Origin: Rhodocyclaceae bacterium
GTDB taxonomy: Bacteria; Pseudomonadota; Gammaproteobacteria; Burkholderiales; Rhodocyclaceae
Length of the DNA stretch: 64,000 nucleotides
Direction: 5' to 3'
Assembly (NCBI GenBank): GCA_018261935.1
Contig: JAGTRP010000010.1
Span: 60,787 to 124,786, forward strand
Below the pieces are notes generated by a model that did not search any database, had not been told where the DNA came from, and saw nothing but the letters and a program-made list of their open reading frames with translations. Positions 34,940 to 43,579 of the stretch are shown piece after piece. The position numbers and the translations under genes are program-made. Position 1 is the first letter of the stretch, and the number at the start of each line of letters is the position of its first letter.

Positions 34940-35930
34940 GGCCGCCGCTTCCGGACAGCCCCGCCAGGGCCACCATGACTTCCGCCGCTGCCCGGAAGAG
35001 GGGCAGCGGCAGGGCGGCCCCCGGCGCGGCTTGAACCGGCCCGCCCCAGGCGGCAGCCGGTTCGGTGCCGGGCCGGCCCTGTTCCAGCCGGCAGCGCCGC
35101 AGGGGCAGGTCGCCCCCCGCCAGGGCCGCGGCGATGGCGGGCAGGGCCTCGCGCACTTGACGCACGGCGTCGCCGTTCTCCAGGAAGAGGGCGAGGACGA
35201 CCCCGCCAGCGGCCAGTTCCACCTGCACCGCGACATGCCCCAGGCCCGGCAGGTCGAATTCCAGGCGCAGGACGGCGGTGCCGGGGCGGCGCCGGCTTGC
35301 CGGCGGTTCTTCATCCTCCCGGTCCAGCAGGCGCAGGACCACCGGCTGGCCGGCCCAGGCATAGGTGGAATAGAACCAACGTTCGGCAACCGCCGCAGGC
35401 GACAGCGATGGCGGCTCCCCGGGTGTCACCGCCGGGTCGGCACCCAGTAGGGCAAGGGCCAAGCCCAAGGCAGGGCGTGGGCCGCGCGGGTCGGCCAGGG
35501 ACGCCAGGCCGGCCAGCAGCCGGGTCCGCCAGGCCATGGCCAGGGCGGCGGCGTCCGGCAGGGGGCGGGCGATCTGCCGCAGGGCCAGTTGATCGGGGCG
35601 CATGGCGGCCGGTTCTTCCCCGGGGGCGAGCCCGGCGGTGTCCGGGCGGGAACGGCTCGGCGGTTCCAGCAGCTGCAGTCGCAGCTGGGGCACGGTCGCC
35701 AGGACCCGGACCTGGAGGATGTCTCCCGGCGCCAGGCCGCCGGCCAGCCGGCCGAGGCCAGCCAGGCGCAGGGGCTCGCCGTCCGGCGTGGTGGCCAGGA
35801 GATCGTCTCCCGCCGTTCCGGCCAGGGCCAGCTGCAGGGTCTCGCCCACCATCGGCCGGCCGCTGCCGTTACCGCTATGCCGCCCGGCCGGAAGCGCCGA
35901 AAAGGGCGCTGCGATCCTTTCCAGGGCCAT
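34920..35930 (-). CDS. Second FliK-like hook-length control family protein (336 aa)
   Basis: The C-terminal third (about residues 215-280) matches the FliK Flg_hook fold: VLRLEFDLPGLGHVAVQVEL, VVLALFLENGDAVRQVREALPAI. The N-terminal part is Ala/Leu/Pro-rich with a small beta domain. The ATG at 35930 is chosen because GGAGGAAGG precedes it; a start at 35969 would reach into the flagellin terminator region. The real FliK candidate is in the late operon, so this may be an accessory or paralogous length-control protein. It overlaps the end of flhA. Confidence 0.7.
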   Translation of the reverse strand: MALERIAAPFSALPAGRHSGNGSGRPMVGETLQLALAGTAGDDLLATTPDGEPLRLAGLGRLAGGLAPGDILQVRVLATVPQLRLQLLEPPSRSRPDTAGLAPGEEPAAMRPDQLALRQIARPLPDAAALAMAWRTRLLAGLASLADPRGPRPALGLALALLGADPAVTPGEPPSLSPAAVAERWFYSTYAWAGQPVVLRLLDREDEEPPASRRRPGTAVLRLEFDLPGLGHVAVQVELAAGGVVLALFLENGDAVRQVREALPAIAAALAGGDLPLRRCRLEQGRPGTEPAAAWGGPVQAAPGAALPLPLFRAAAEVMVALAGLSGSGGLSPGSR

Positions 35931-35956
35931 TCCTTCCTCCCCTTGTTCTGACCATG

Positions 35957-35988
35957 AAAAAAAAGCCAACCGCGGAGGCGGTTGGCTT
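35957..35988 (-). terminator. Intrinsic terminator of flagellin
   Basis: On the minus strand GCCAACCGC, loop CTCC, GCGGTTGGC, then eight T (the A-run 35957-35964). With the flanking AA/TT the stem is 11 bp. It lies ~40 bp after the flagellin stop. Confidence 0.93.
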
Positions 35989-36027
35989 GGAAGCCGATCG
36001 CAGCTACGTGCGATGACGAGGAGAAAT

Positions 36028-36924
36028 TTATTGCATGAGGCTCATGACCAGCTGGGAGAGGCTGCTGCTTTGCTTGAGCATGGAGGTGCCGGCCTGCATC
36101 ATCATCTGCTTGGAGGTCATGTTGGCGGTTTCGGTGGCGTAATCGACGTCCATGATGCGGCCGCGGGCCTGGGTTGTGTTGGTCGAGATGTTCGACAGGT
36201 TGTTATAGACGTGCTCCAGACGGTTGGAGTTGGCACCCAGGGCAGCGCGCATGGTGCCGACGGCGTCGAGGGCGGTATTGAGCTTGGTGATCTCGGCGTT
36301 GGCGCTGCCGGCGGCCGTCAATTCGGTACCGGCTGCAGCCGCCGGCGTGACGTATTGGGCGCTGGCGGCAGTGATGGCGGCATCCAGGGCGTTGAGCGGG
36401 GTCGCCAGCACGGCGGTCATCTGTTCAGCGGCAGTCGCGCCGATCTGGAACTTGATGCCGGCCGCAACGGCCAGCGTGCCGGTACCGGTGCCGGTGCCGG
36501 TGCCACCTGCGGTCAGCAGCGCCTGGCCGTTGAACGAGGTGTTCTTCATGATGTTGTTTAGTTCCTTGCCCATTTCGTCGTATTCCGACTGCATGGAGGC
36601 TTGGTCGGTGGCGGTGGCCGTGCCGTCGGCGGCTTGGGTGGCCAGGTCCTTCATGCGCAGCAGGATGTTGCTGACTTCATTGAAGGCGCCTTCAGCGGTC
36701 TGCATCATGGAGATGGCGTTTTGGGCGTTGCGCATGGCCACGCCCATGCCGCGGGTCTGGGCTTCCATCCGGCTGGCGATTTGCAGGCCGGCGGCGTCGT
36801 CCATGGCGGAATTGACGCGGTAGCCCGTGCCCAGGCGGGCCAGGGAGGTGGAGAGTTCGCTGTGGGTGCGGCCGAGGGCGTTCTGGGTGGAGAGGGAGGC
36901 GGCGTTGGTGTGCAGGCTAAGCAT
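36028..36924 (-). CDS. fliC: Flagellin, LafA-type
   Basis: The 298-aa filament subunit has conserved D0/D1 ends (MLSLHTNAASLSTQNALGRT; AMDDAAGLQIASRMEAQTRG; C-terminal ANMTSKQMMMQAGTSMLKQS, LSQLVMSLMQ). MLSLHTN and the short central domain resemble lateral flagellins (LafA) rather than typical polar or enteric flagellins, from memory of those families. The centre contains a GTGTGTGT stretch from hexanucleotide repeats. It is monocistronic, with a sigma-28-like promoter upstream and a strong terminator downstream; AAGGAGTGA precedes the ATG. Confidence 0.97.
   Translation of the reverse strand: MLSLHTNAASLSTQNALGRTHSELSTSLARLGTGYRVNSAMDDAAGLQIASRMEAQTRGMGVAMRNAQNAISMMQTAEGAFNEVSNILLRMKDLATQAADGTATATDQASMQSEYDEMGKELNNIMKNTSFNGQALLTAGGTGTGTGTGTLAVAAGIKFQIGATAAEQMTAVLATPLNALDAAITAASAQYVTPAAAAGTELTAAGSANAEITKLNTALDAVGTMRAALGANSNRLEHVYNNLSNISTNTTQARGRIMDVDYATETANMTSKQMMMQAGTSMLKQSSSLSQLVMSLMQ
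36475..36505. repeat. Hexanucleotide tandem repeat inside the flagellin gene
   Basis: About five units of GTGCCG/GTACCG encode (Gly-Thr)n in the surface-exposed middle of flagellin. Each unit is two codons, so changes in copy number keep the frame and would only alter length. Confidence 0.7.
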
Positions 36925-36985
36925 GAGATCACTCCTTGTTGGTTGCTGAGGTTGCCGGGCAACAATCCCGTGCCCTTAACCTCAC

Positions 36986-37014
36986 AAGGCGACCCTGCTG
37001 TAGACCGACTTAAA
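36986..37014 (-). promoter_or_regulatory. Sigma-28-like promoter of flagellin
   Basis: On the minus strand TTTAAGTCGG, 11 bp, GTCGCCTT, the same two blocks and spacing as upstream of fliD. It ends about 61 bp before the flagellin ATG. The matching pair strongly suggests recognition by the FliA encoded in this locus. Confidence 0.65.
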
Positions 37015-37032
37015 TGCCGAGTGAAGAAATTT

Positions 37033-38493
37033 TCACTGGATGCCGTCTTCCGGGATTTCCGGCTCGACCCGGTTGCGGCCCTTGGCCTTGGCCTGGTCGA
37101 GGGCATCCCGAGCCCGCTGCAGGAAGGCGTCGCCGGGCTCCTGGGGCAGGTACTGGGCGACTCCCAGGCTGATGGTGACCACCTGCCTGGGATCCTTCAG
37201 GCCGAAATTGTAGGAGGCAATGCTGATCCGCAGCCTTTCGGCCACGGCGATGGCTTCGTGCCGAGGGCAGTCCCGGAGCTGGATGAGAATCTGCTCCCCG
37301 CTCCAGCGGGACACCGGGTCGCTGTTCCGCACCGCCTTCCGGGCCAGTTGAGCCAGGCCCCGCATGATCCGGTCGCCGGTCTTTCGCCCCAGGCTGCTGA
37401 CGATCCGGGCAGGCAGGTCGAGTTCCAGCAGGACCAGGGACAACGGTTGGTTGCCGCGATTGATTTCCAGCAGGGTCTGCTGGAAAACGAATTCGTAGGC
37501 CTGGCGGTTCATGAGGCCGGTGACGGTGTCGATTGCGGGGCCGTTATCCTGGCGCCGCTGGTAACGGCCGGCAAGGAAGAAGAGGCTCAGGGCCAGCCCG
37601 GCGCCGGCCGCGCCGCTGGCGAGATTGAGGTAGAGGGCCGGCTGGGCTGGCTGGGCGCCCTCCAATTCCCTCTGCTCGACCACCAGGTGCCACCCCAGTT
37701 CGGGAATGAGGCGGGAGTCGATCCGGAAGGTCCCGTCGCCGAGGCGAAAGCTCGCCTGGATCGGCGTGGCCGGACTGGACAGGATGTCAGCGGCGACCTG
37801 GCGCAGTCCGGGGTGATCGCGCAGGTGCTGCATCGCCGACTTGCCGTTGAGGATGATGCCGTTCCGGTCTACGAGATAGATGCTGCAGCGGAAACGGGAC
37901 TCCAGGCTTCCGATGAAGCGGATGATCGGGTCCAGGGTGAAGCCGGCCCCGGCGATGCCGATGAAGTTGTCCTGGGAATCGACAATCCGGTGGCTGACGG
38001 CGAGGGTTTGATGGTTGCCCTCGGCGATCTCCATGTCGGCGCTGGTCTCGTAGGCATCTTTCATGGCGCGGACACGGAAGAACCAGCCTTCCCCGGAGTC
38101 CCCCGTCGGGACTGCGTTGGGGGCGCTGTTCCCCCGGTAATAGCGGCGGCTCCGCTCCGACACCAGGAAAGTGGTGCTGAGGCCATACTGCTGCTTCACC
38201 TCGTTCAGGTAGCGCGCCATAGGGTCGGTGTCCCGCTCGCCGCCGAGGATCCAGTTGCGGACGAAGGTGTCGTTGGCCATCAGGGAGGAAACGAAGATCG
38301 GCAACTGGAGATTCTTCTGGATCTCGGCATGGATGTTATTGCCGGTCAGGAGCAGGGCCCGATCGGAGATCTCCCGGTTGGCGCTCGTTTGCGGCGCCAT
38401 GGAGTAAGTCGCAATGCGGGTTGCCAGGAAGCCCGCCGCCAGGACAAGGATCACCCCGCCGAGAATGCGGTATTTTCGGAAGAATTCATGCAT
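37033..38493 (-). CDS. Membrane sensor with degenerate GGDEF domain and intact c-di-GMP-binding I-site (486 aa)
   Basis: It has an N-terminal transmembrane helix (~10-30), a periplasmic dCache-like sensor region (~35-290; DNFIGIAGAGFTLDPIIRFIG), a second helix (~295-315), and a C-terminal GGDEF domain. The active-site motif reads W-S-G-E-Q (residues 397-401) instead of GGDEF, and the first metal-binding segment reads ELDLPARI instead of the usual DxDxFKxIN, so cyclase activity is doubtful. The inhibitory-site motif RxxD (R389-N-S-D392) is five residues upstream at the correct distance. It may act as a c-di-GMP receptor rather than a synthase. It sits behind flagellin's promoter region on the same strand. 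Confidence 0.85.
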   Translation of the reverse strand: MHEFFRKYRILGGVILVLAAGFLATRIATYSMAPQTSANREISDRALLLTGNNIHAEIQKNLQLPIFVSSLMANDTFVRNWILGGERDTDPMARYLNEVKQQYGLSTTFLVSERSRRYYRGNSAPNAVPTGDSGEGWFFRVRAMKDAYETSADMEIAEGNHQTLAVSHRIVDSQDNFIGIAGAGFTLDPIIRFIGSLESRFRCSIYLVDRNGIILNGKSAMQHLRDHPGLRQVAADILSSPATPIQASFRLGDGTFRIDSRLIPELGWHLVVEQRELEGAQPAQPALYLNLASGAAGAGLALSLFFLAGRYQRRQDNGPAIDTVTGLMNRQAYEFVFQQTLLEINRGNQPLSLVLLELDLPARIVSSLGRKTGDRIMRGLAQLARKAVRNSDPVSRWSGEQILIQLRDCPRHEAIAVAERLRISIASYNFGLKDPRQVVTISLGVAQYLPQEPGDAFLQRARDALDQAKAKGRNRVEPEIPEDGIQ

Positions 38494-38605
38494 CGGCTAT
38501 TAGCGTTCTTGTTCGTTGGTCGGGGGGCGCCTGCCGCAGCAAGCCTCGTTCCGTGCCAGGCCCTGTCGGCTTCCATGACACCGTATTCTATCGTATCACC
38601 CGTTT

Positions 38606-39049
38606 TCAGCGCCTGGCCAGCAGCCGGTCCAGCTGGTTGGCGAAGGCCTGCCGGTCGGCATGGCTGAAGGATGCCGGTCCGCCGGTTTCCACCCCGCTGC
38701 TGCGCAGGGTGTCCATGAAATTGCGCATGTCCAGGGCCTGGCGGATATTTTCCCGGGTATAGAGCTCGCCCCGGGGATTGAGGGCCAGGGCGCCTTTCTC
38801 GATGACCATCGCGGCCAGGGGGATGTCGGCGGTGATCGCCAGGTCACCGGGCTGAATCTGATCTGCGATATGGTTGTCGGCCACGTCGAAGCCCTTGGGC
38901 ACCTGCACCGCCCGGATGTTGGGGAAGGGCGGTGTCTTCAGCCACTGGTTGGCCACCAGGGTCAGGGGCAGGCGGGTGCGCTGGGCGGCGCGGTAGAGGA
39001 TTTCCTTGATGACGCCGGGGCAGGCGTCGGCATCGACCCAGATGTGCAT
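38606..39049 (-). CDS. YaiI/YqxD (UPF0178) family protein
   Basis: The 147-aa protein matches the UPF0178 family, which has a PIN-like fold: [66 protein letters not shown], and FMDTLRSSG. Function is not established; a nuclease-like role is suggested by the fold and acidic residues. The ATG at 39049 is the family start. It is divergent from the RbgA-like gene. Confidence 0.92.
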   Translation of the reverse strand: MHIWVDADACPGVIKEILYRAAQRTRLPLTLVANQWLKTPPFPNIRAVQVPKGFDVADNHIADQIQPGDLAITADIPLAAMVIEKGALALNPRGELYTRENIRQALDMRNFMDTLRSSGVETGGPASFSHADRQAFANQLDRLLARR

Positions 39050-39121
39050 GGAGAGTTCTTCGAGATGTCCGGAGGCGGGGACCTGCGATAATAGCGCCCT
39101 TGATTCCGATCGAAGTCGAAA

Positions 39122-40024
39122 ATGTCCATACAATGGTTTCCCGGCCACATGACATCGGCCCGCAAGAAAGCGGCCGAAACCATGGCCCAGGCCGATGTTG
39201 TCGTCGAGGTGCTGGATGCCCGCCTGCCCGAGGCGAGCAGCAACCCGATGATCCACGAGCTGCGCGCCTTCCGGCAGCGCCCCTGCCTGAAGCTCCTCAA
39301 CAAGTCCGACCTGGCTGACCCGGCCGCCACCCAGGCCTGGCTGGATTTCTTCAACCGCCAGCCGGGGGTCAAGGCGGTGGCCATTTCCTGCAAGAAGGCC
39401 GGCGAAGTGGCGCGCATCCCCAGCCTGTGCCAGGCCCTGGCGCCCCACCGCAACGACAATATCAAGCCCCTGCGCCTGATGATCATGGGCATCCCCAATG
39501 TCGGCAAATCGACCTTGATGAATGCCCTGGTGAAGAAGAAGGTGGCGGCGGTGGGCGACGAGCCGGCCGTCACCAAGAGCCAGCAGCGCATCGACCTGGG
39601 GCCGCGCCTCACTATCTACGACACTCCGGGCATGCTGTGGCCCAAGATCGCCCATCCCAACGACGGCCTGATGCTGGCCGCCAGCCACGCGGTGGGGGTG
39701 AATGCCTACCATGAGCTGGAAGTGGCGACCTTCCTGGCCGGCCTCCTGCTCGAACGCTATCCGGCCCTGCTGACGGCCCGCTACGGCTTTCCGGTGGCAG
39801 ACCGGGATGCGGTGGGCGTCATCGAGGGGGTGGCGAGAAAGCGCGGCTGCCTGGTGAAGGGCGGGGGCGGGGAGTTCGACCTGGAAAAGGCCTCCCTCCT
39901 CCTGCTCACCGACTACCGTAGCGGGGCCCTGGGCCGCATCAGCCTGGAAACGCCGGAGAGCCGGGCGGCGATGCTTGAGCAGAAGGCAGCGGAAGCCCCG
40001 GCGCCGTCAGACGCTAAACCCTGA
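39122..40024 (+). CDS. YlqF/RbgA-type ribosome biogenesis GTPase
   Basis: This 300-aa GTPase has circularly permuted motifs: NKSDL (G4) precedes [14 protein letters not shown] (G1/P-loop) and DTPGMLWPK (G3), as in YlqF/RbgA. The N terminus [16 protein letters not shown] is diagnostic. RbgA assists late maturation of the large ribosomal subunit. It is convergent with the methyltransferase, with an 11-bp 3' overlap. Confidence 0.93.
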   Translation: MSIQWFPGHMTSARKKAAETMAQADVVVEVLDARLPEASSNPMIHELRAFRQRPCLKLLNKSDLADPAATQAWLDFFNRQPGVKAVAISCKKAGEVARIPSLCQALAPHRNDNIKPLRLMIMGIPNVGKSTLMNALVKKKVAAVGDEPAVTKSQQRIDLGPRLTIYDTPGMLWPKIAHPNDGLMLAASHAVGVNAYHELEVATFLAGLLLERYPALLTARYGFPVADRDAVGVIEGVARKRGCLVKGGGGEFDLEKASLLLLTDYRSGALGRISLETPESRAAMLEQKAAEAPAPSDAKP

Positions 40025-41030
40025 GCAGGGCCATTTTCAACGGCGGCTGGCCGTCGTAGCTGGGGAAATCGGCTTCCGGCTCGATCCACTCCATTTCCCG
40101 GATCGGGCGGCCGGCCTTGCGGGCGCAGCGCTCCAGCTGGTCAGCCCAGGTCTCCCGGGACACCTGGGCGACGTTGTTGCAGCAGATCAGGGTGCCGCCC
40201 TCGGCGGTGCACAGAAGCGCGGGCTTCAGGAGGGCCGGGTAATCATTCACCAGGTCCACGACCCCAAAGAGGCTCTTGGCGTAGCGGGGCGGGTCGAGGA
40301 AGACCAGGTCGAAGGCGTGGGGCTCGAGCTTGGGGAAGGGGGGCATGCGCTTGCCGCGGACCACTTCGGGCTGACCCAGGCCGGAGAGCTGGCGCAGGGC
40401 CGCGAAGGCGTCGCTTTTGACGAAGCGCAGGCGGATGGGCAGGTCGTTCAGGCGGGCATTCTCCTTGCCGACCTTGAGGCTCGACTCGGCAAAATCCACA
40501 TTGACCACATGCCGGGCACCGGCTTTCGCCGCAGCGACCCCGACGCCGCAGGTGTAGGCGAAGAGGTTCAGGACCGACTTGCCCTCGGCCTCCTGCATCA
40601 CCCGCCGGCGGGCCGCCCGCAGGTCGAGGAAGAGCCAGGGGTCCTGGCCGTCGTGGCGGGCCTGGATGCGGTATCTGATCCCCATCTCCAGGGCTTCCCG
40701 GGGCTGGTAGGCCGCCGGCATCTGCTCCGGCGGGAGCTCGTTGCCTATGCGGGAATTGGAGCGGCTGCGGTCGTTGTAGATCGGGGTCAATCCCGGCAGG
40801 GCCGACGCGTAAAAGGCCTCGATGGCGGCCAGTTCGGGAGCTTCCAGGGGGGAGTGGAAAGCCTGGACCAGGAGCAGGTCGCCGTAACGGTCCACCGTCA
40901 GGCCGGGACGGCCTTCGACGCTGCCATGGAAGAGGCGGTAGGCATTGGTCTCTTCGGCCGCCAGGCGGCTGAGCAGCTCCCGGCGGGAAGCGAAGGCGGC
41001 GGCCAGTTGGCCGGAAAGGGTATCGGACAT
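40014..41030 (-). CDS. Class I SAM-dependent methyltransferase, RlmI-like (probable rRNA cytosine methylase)
   Basis: The 338-aa protein has a Rossmann methyltransferase core with VLNLFAYTCGVGVAAAKAGA (SAM-binding), VVNVDFAESSLKVGKENA, and FDLVFLDPPRYAKS, the DPP motif of the RlmI/RlmK group. The N terminus includes TVDRYGDLLLVQAF. An N-terminal PUA domain, usual in RlmI, is reduced or missing. The ATG at 41030 is chosen because GGAG precedes it; a GTG at 41042 is the alternative. Confidence 0.82.
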   Translation of the reverse strand: MSDTLSGQLAAAFASRRELLSRLAAEETNAYRLFHGSVEGRPGLTVDRYGDLLLVQAFHSPLEAPELAAIEAFYASALPGLTPIYNDRSRSNSRIGNELPPEQMPAAYQPREALEMGIRYRIQARHDGQDPWLFLDLRAARRRVMQEAEGKSVLNLFAYTCGVGVAAAKAGARHVVNVDFAESSLKVGKENARLNDLPIRLRFVKSDAFAALRQLSGLGQPEVVRGKRMPPFPKLEPHAFDLVFLDPPRYAKSLFGVVDLVNDYPALLKPALLCTAEGGTLICCNNVAQVSRETWADQLERCARKAGRPIREMEWIEPEADFPSYDGQPPLKMALLRV

Positions 41031-41232
41031 GGGAAACTCCACGAAGGATGGAAGCGATCACCTCGGTGGGGCACCGCCGGAAGGCAGGAGCTGCCTGGGA
41101 GGAGCCATTCTACAGGAGGCCGGGGGGCACCGCCTGTTTGGTTGGAGGGAGGGGGACCTGCCGCCGGACAGGTGATCGGCCAAGCAGACACAGGATCGTC
41201 TCTTGAATCCGCGGCCATCGATGGCGCTGTAC

Positions 41233-43578
41233 TTACCGGACGCTGATGCTGATCCGATCGAAGCGGCCGCTCTCGTCGAGGGCCGTGATGTCATAACGAC
41301 CCGGCCTGTCCAGGCGATGCAACAGAGGATGGGCGGCCGGGCGCTGGGCGACGATGCTGCCGTTGACCAGCCAGAAAATCTGGCCGGAATGGCCCCGGAC
41401 TTCCAAGCGGAGCAGTGGCGCCACATCGGGGCGTGGACGCCTGAGTACTTCGCCGTCGTTGGCGCCGACGATCTTGAGTCCGGATTCCGGTGCCGCATTG
41501 CGGGCGCAGTCCCGGTGCCAGGGCGGTGGCAGGGCCTTCTTGCGCAGGTCGGCTCCCAGCCAGGGTTCCAGCGCCGCCGGCCAGCGGGCGCCGGCGATGG
41601 GAAGGCGGTCACCGGAGCTGCAGTCGCCCCGGGTCCGCAGGCCGCTGGCCTTGTCGATTTCGTAGCGGTAACGGGGTTCGCCGCCGCGCAGGCGATCGGG
41701 GAAGGTGGGCGGGGCGATCCCGTTCAGCACCCAGGCGGTGCGGGCCTGGTGACAAAGGGACTCCTCGCCGGCCTCGAAACGCGTTCCCAGGGGCCAGCAG
41801 ATTTTCTCCCGGGTGACGCTGGCTGGGGGAGGACGGGGTGCCACGGGTCGATGGTCCAGGGCATCGAAAATTTCCACCAGCAGGGGGGCGGCGATATTGG
41901 CGCCGAAGAATCCGGGATTGGGCGTGCCATCCGGCCGGCCGACCCAGACGCCGACGGTCAGGCGATCGGAAACCCCAACCGCCCAGGCGTCCCGGAAGCC
42001 GAAGCTGGTGCCGGTTTTCCAGGCGATGCCGCGCTGGGCACCGGGGCCGCCGTCCACGGCGCGAGCCACCGGCCCGCCCGACTCCAGGATGTCCCGAATG
42101 ATGTAGGCGGCGCCTTCAGAAAGCATGCGCTGTTCCTCCCGGGGCGCGTCGGGGGTGTAGCGCGGCTTGCCGGCGACGCCGGCACGGGCGAAGGCGGTGT
42201 AGGCGCCGACCAGCTGTTCGAGGGAAGTGCCGGCGCCGCCCAGGATGACCGAAAGGTTCGGGGCAGCGCCCTCGGGGAAGTCGAGTTTAAGGCCGCCGCG
42301 CCGCAACTGGGCCACGAAGCGGACCGGGTCGAGGCGGTCCAGGACCTCGACGGCCGGCACGTTCAGGGATTTGACCAGGGCCTCGGAAACGCTCACCGGA
42401 CCATGGAAGGATTGCTGGAAATTGCCGGGCTGGTAGCCGGAAAAGGATTGCGGGACATCCGCCAGCAGCGATTCCGAGTGGATCAGGCCCTCGTCCAGGG
42501 CCTGGCCGTAGAGAAAGGGCTTGAGGGTGGAGCCGGGGGAACGGGAAGCGCGCACCATATCGACGTGGGCGAAGCGCTCGTTGTCGAGGAAATCGGCTGA
42601 ACCGGCATAGGCGCGCACTTCCAGGCTGGCGTTGTCCACCACCAGCGCTGCCATGGAGACGTGGGGCGGCAGGCCGCCAAGGCGGTTGGCGAGCAGCAAT
42701 TCGACGCTTTGCTGGGCCTGGGAGTCGATGGTGGTGTCGATGCGCAGGTGTCCCTGGGCCGCCCTGCGCAGCCGCTCGGCCAGCAGTGGAGCCAGCAACG
42801 GGTCCCGCAGGGTACTGGCAATGACCGGTTCCTGCAGGGCGTCGGCTACTGCCTCGGCTGACCAGGTGCCGGCCAGCCGGCGCAGGACCTTGTCGCGGGC
42901 GATGCGAGCCCGAGCGGCATGGCGGTCCGGCCGGAAATGGGACGGGGCCTGGGGCAGGACGGTGAGGAGGGCGGCGTCGGCGTGGCTGAGGCGCCGGGAC
43001 GGCTTGCCCAAATAGGCCCGGCTCGCCGCTTCGACGCCTTCGAGGACGCCGCCCATCGGAGCGTAGTTGATGTAGAGGCCGAGAATCTCGTCCTTGGAGT
43101 AGCGCCATTCCAGCTGGAGCGCCCGCAGGATCTGCCGCAGCTTGCCCGGGATGGTCTTCGGCATGGGCTCCAGGATGCGGGCGACCTGCATGGTCAAGGT
43201 CGAGCCGCCGGAAACGATGCTGCCCTGGCGCATCCATTGCCAGCCGGCGCGGAGGAGGGCGAAGGGATTGACGCCGGGGTGCCAGCGAAAGGCGCGGTCC
43301 TCGTAGGCGATGAGGGCTTCCAGGTAGAGGGGCGAGACGTCGCCCAGGGCGACGGGGTGGCGCCAGACGTGGTCCCGGTCCGGGAAGGCGCGCAGGGGGG
43401 TACCGTCGCGGGCGACGATGAGCAGGGCATGGGGAGCGTCGCGCCCGGGGACCGGCGGCGGAAAGAAGCGATCGAGGGCCAGCAGGGCCAGCAGTACAAC
43501 GATGGCCGGATAAAGCCACCGCCCGCGCCCCCGCAGGGGCCACGGACGGTGGGAAAGGACCAGGGACGGCAACCGCAC
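41233..43578 (-). CDS. pbpC: Penicillin-binding protein 1C
   Basis: PbpC (781 aa) is a bifunctional peptidoglycan glycosyltransferase/transpeptidase. An N-terminal membrane helix (~22-38) is followed by the glycosyltransferase domain (AYEDRAFRWHPGVNP; GGSTLTMQVARILEP; YINYAPMGG) and the transpeptidase domain with SPGSTLKPFLYG (SxxK) and KTGTSFGFRDAW (about residue 518). The C-terminal PBP1C-specific beta domain is present. It is transcribed with the adjacent alpha-2-macroglobulin gene, which ends one base before pbpC begins, as in E. coli. Confidence 0.97.
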   Translation of the reverse strand: MRLPSLVLSHRPWPLRGRGRWLYPAIVVLLALLALDRFFPPPVPGRDAPHALLIVARDGTPLRAFPDRDHVWRHPVALGDVSPLYLEALIAYEDRAFRWHPGVNPFALLRAGWQWMRQGSIVSGGSTLTMQVARILEPMPKTIPGKLRQILRALQLEWRYSKDEILGLYINYAPMGGVLEGVEAASRAYLGKPSRRLSHADAALLTVLPQAPSHFRPDRHAARARIARDKVLRRLAGTWSAEAVADALQEPVIASTLRDPLLAPLLAERLRRAAQGHLRIDTTIDSQAQQSVELLLANRLGGLPPHVSMAALVVDNASLEVRAYAGSADFLDNERFAHVDMVRASRSPGSTLKPFLYGQALDEGLIHSESLLADVPQSFSGYQPGNFQQSFHGPVSVSEALVKSLNVPAVEVLDRLDPVRFVAQLRRGGLKLDFPEGAAPNLSVILGGAGTSLEQLVGAYTAFARAGVAGKPRYTPDAPREEQRMLSEGAAYIIRDILESGGPVARAVDGGPGAQRGIAWKTGTSFGFRDAWAVGVSDRLTVGVWVGRPDGTPNPGFFGANIAAPLLVEIFDALDHRPVAPRPPPASVTREKICWPLGTRFEAGEESLCHQARTAWVLNGIAPPTFPDRLRGGEPRYRYEIDKASGLRTRGDCSSGDRLPIAGARWPAALEPWLGADLRKKALPPPWHRDCARNAAPESGLKIVGANDGEVLRRPRPDVAPLLRLEVRGHSGQIFWLVNGSIVAQRPAAHPLLHRLDRPGRYDITALDESGRFDRISISVR

Positions 43579-43579
43579 C

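Noticed and set aside
36925..36985. Sigma-54-like sequence (GGGCACG ... TTGC) on the minus strand upstream of flagellin
   Set aside because: The GG and GC elements are two bases too far apart for a sigma-54 promoter, and a better sigma-28-like site shared with fliD lies just upstream.
41031..41232. Possible gene or regulatory RNA between the methyltransferase and pbpC
   Set aside because: Short frames only, no ribosome binding site with a credible protein, and no recognisable motif.
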